64,000 nucleotides of DNA from an uncultured Pelagibacteraceae bacterium (GTDB taxonomy: Bacteria > Pseudomonadota > Alphaproteobacteria > Pelagibacterales > Pelagibacteraceae). The position numbers and the translations under genes are program-made. The stretch lies in NCBI GenBank assembly GCA_902560685.1, contig CACEMT010000003.1:31482-95481 (forward strand). The letters run 5' to 3'. Below are positions 63,141 through 64,000 of this stretch, piece by piece. Below the pieces are notes generated by a model. The model had not been told where the DNA came from. It saw nothing but the letters and a program-made list of their open reading frames with translations, and ran no database searches. The stretch's first letter is position 1. Each line of letters starts with the position of its first letter.

Positions 63141-64000
63141 TTTATTATTTCTTGCTTATTAATCTTAATTCCATAACCATCAAGACCAACAACTTTTTTT
63201 TTAGATCTAGTTACTAATATCATATTTTTAATATGTAAAGATTTAATAATCTGTGCTCCAATACCATAGTTTTTGATTAATTTATCCTTTCCTTTTTTAT
63301 AAAAATCTTTGCTTTTATAATCACGTAAAGTCTGGGTAACAGATTTTAAATTAGTATCTCTTATAAATATGAGGACACAATTATTGTATTTTTTAAAATG
63401 ATTCAATGTATTGTTAAATGAATTTGGTAAGTTTTGACTTAATAGATAATTTTGAACAACATTTGAAGAGATAACTCTAACACGAGGAACAACTCCTTTT
63501 TTAATTTTTCCTTTTATAAGTGCAAAATGTTCAGAGCCATCTAATAAATTTTCAAATATATTTATTGAATATTTTTTGCCTTTAACTTCAATATTTGATT
63601 TTTTTTTTAGTTTAATTAGTTTTTCTTTCTTTAATCTATAAGCAATGAGATCGTCAATTTTACCAATTTTTAACTTATGTTTTTTAGCAAAGTTATGTAA
63701 TTTTTCACCACGTGACATAGTTCCATCATCGTCCATTATTTCACAAATAACTGCTGAAGTATTTTTTTTGGCTAATTTAGAAATATCTACAGATGCTTCT
63801 GTATGTCCAGCACGAACTAAAACTCCTCCATCTTTGGAAATTATTGGAAAAACATGACCGGGAGATACAATTTCTTTTTTTAAAACATTTTTTTTGGTAG
63901 CAACTTTAATTGTCTTTGCTCTATCTTGGGCAGATATGCCAGTTGTTACACCTCTTTTCGCTTCAATCGAAATTGTAAATGCAGTTTGATTTCTAGATTC
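63137..64000 (-). CDS. DHBP synthase fused to degenerate GTP cyclohydrolase II domain (RibBX type), 5' end outside window
   Basis: The reading frame enters from the window edge. The RibB part shows FTISIEAKRGVTTGISAQDRAKT, SPGHVFPIISKDGGVLVRAGHTEASVDIS and CEIMDDDGTMSRG, with the active-site H-T-E-A and Glu. It is followed by a RibA-like region that keeps NYGIGAQIIKSLHIKNMILVTRSKKKVVGLDGYGIKI, but has no zinc Cys or the G-S-x-R-C-D-C motif. It thus makes dihydroxybutanone phosphate but should not be a GTP cyclohydrolase. Such RibBX proteins are known. Stop overlaps ribH by ATGA. Confidence 0.9.
   Translation of the reverse strand, partial: ESRNQTAFTISIEAKRGVTTGISAQDRAKTIKVATKKNVLKKEIVSPGHVFPIISKDGGVLVRAGHTEASVDISKLAKKNTSAVICEIMDDDGTMSRGEKLHNFAKKHKLKIGKIDDLIAYRLKKEKLIKLKKKSNIEVKGKKYSINIFENLLDGSEHFALIKGKIKKGVVPRVRVISSNVVQNYLLSQNLPNSFNNTLNHFKKYNNCVLIFIRDTNLKSVTQTLRDYKSKDFYKKGKDKLIKNYGIGAQIIKSLHIKNMILVTRSKKKVVGLDGYGIKINKQEIIK

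Overview
The window is strongly AT-rich, very gene-dense bacterial chromosome with an alphaproteobacterial gene complement. Gene neighbours such as argS-x-nagZ-scpA-scpB-tatABC-serS, yajC-secD-secF, plsX-ihfA-merR and CBP3/bamE, a RibB fused to a degenerate RibA domain, and a SAM-II / terminator / SAM-V tandem riboswitch before an O-acetylhomoserine sulfhydrylase gene point to a streamlined marine bacterium of the SAR11 (Pelagibacterales) type. That assignment is inferred from content and base composition; no 16S gene is present.

Layout. 1-2.2 kb: Zur box, His-rich znuA and an Ldh2-family dehydrogenase. 2.2-14.1 kb: xthA and erpA on the minus strand, then a long plus-strand run dgt-argS-(small membrane protein)-nagZ-scpA-scpB-tatA-tatB-tatC-serS-yajC-secD-secF, i.e. 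dNTP control, arginyl and seryl charging, chromosome condensation and protein export. 14.1-23 kb: membrane protein, uvrA (-), ssb, gyrA, coaD, cyclophilin, tgt, tRNA-Lys. 23-27 kb: M48 lipoprotein, DUF502, recG, sdhE, tRNA-Ser. 27-35.5 kb: plus-strand run rarD, mltB, rlpA-like, dacA, tmk, holB, metG, tatD, MBL hydrolase (wall remodelling followed by a replication and tRNA-charging run). 35.4-37.7 kb: gpx, nhaA and a zinc-ribbon protein on the minus strand. 37.7-40.2 kb: tRNA-Pro, NDUFS4-like, SbmA/BacA-like, glpX, tRNA-Glu.

40.2-45.9 kb is the accessory part: a GIY-YIG protein immediately after tRNA-Glu, a 710-residue tandem glycosyltransferase, a GT2 glycosyltransferase, a complete tyrosine recombinase whose promoter overlaps a perfect 9-bp palindrome, two unrecognised two-helix small membrane proteins, a pair of DnaA-box-like 9-mers, a structured unassigned RNA ending in a strong intrinsic terminator, a single-domain MGMT gene, and about 480 bp of non-coding DNA with a diverged direct repeat.

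45.9-51.1 kb: minus-strand run rplM-rpsI-argC-lipoprotein-hom-AEC permease-EamA. 51.2-54.9 kb: two homologous MetY-type sulfhydrylases and an alpha/beta hydrolase; homoserine made by Hom could feed these enzymes. 54.9-64 kb: ctaA, chorismate mutase, rpmG-merR-ihfA-plsX-rpmF-CBP3, bamE, H+-pyrophosphatase, and ribBX-ribH-nusB-thiL. ribH carries an apparent frameshift in an A8 run, and ribBX runs off the window edge.

Streamlining shows as ATGA and TAATG junctions, overlapping convergent 3' ends, and one head-to-head pair whose start codons overlap.
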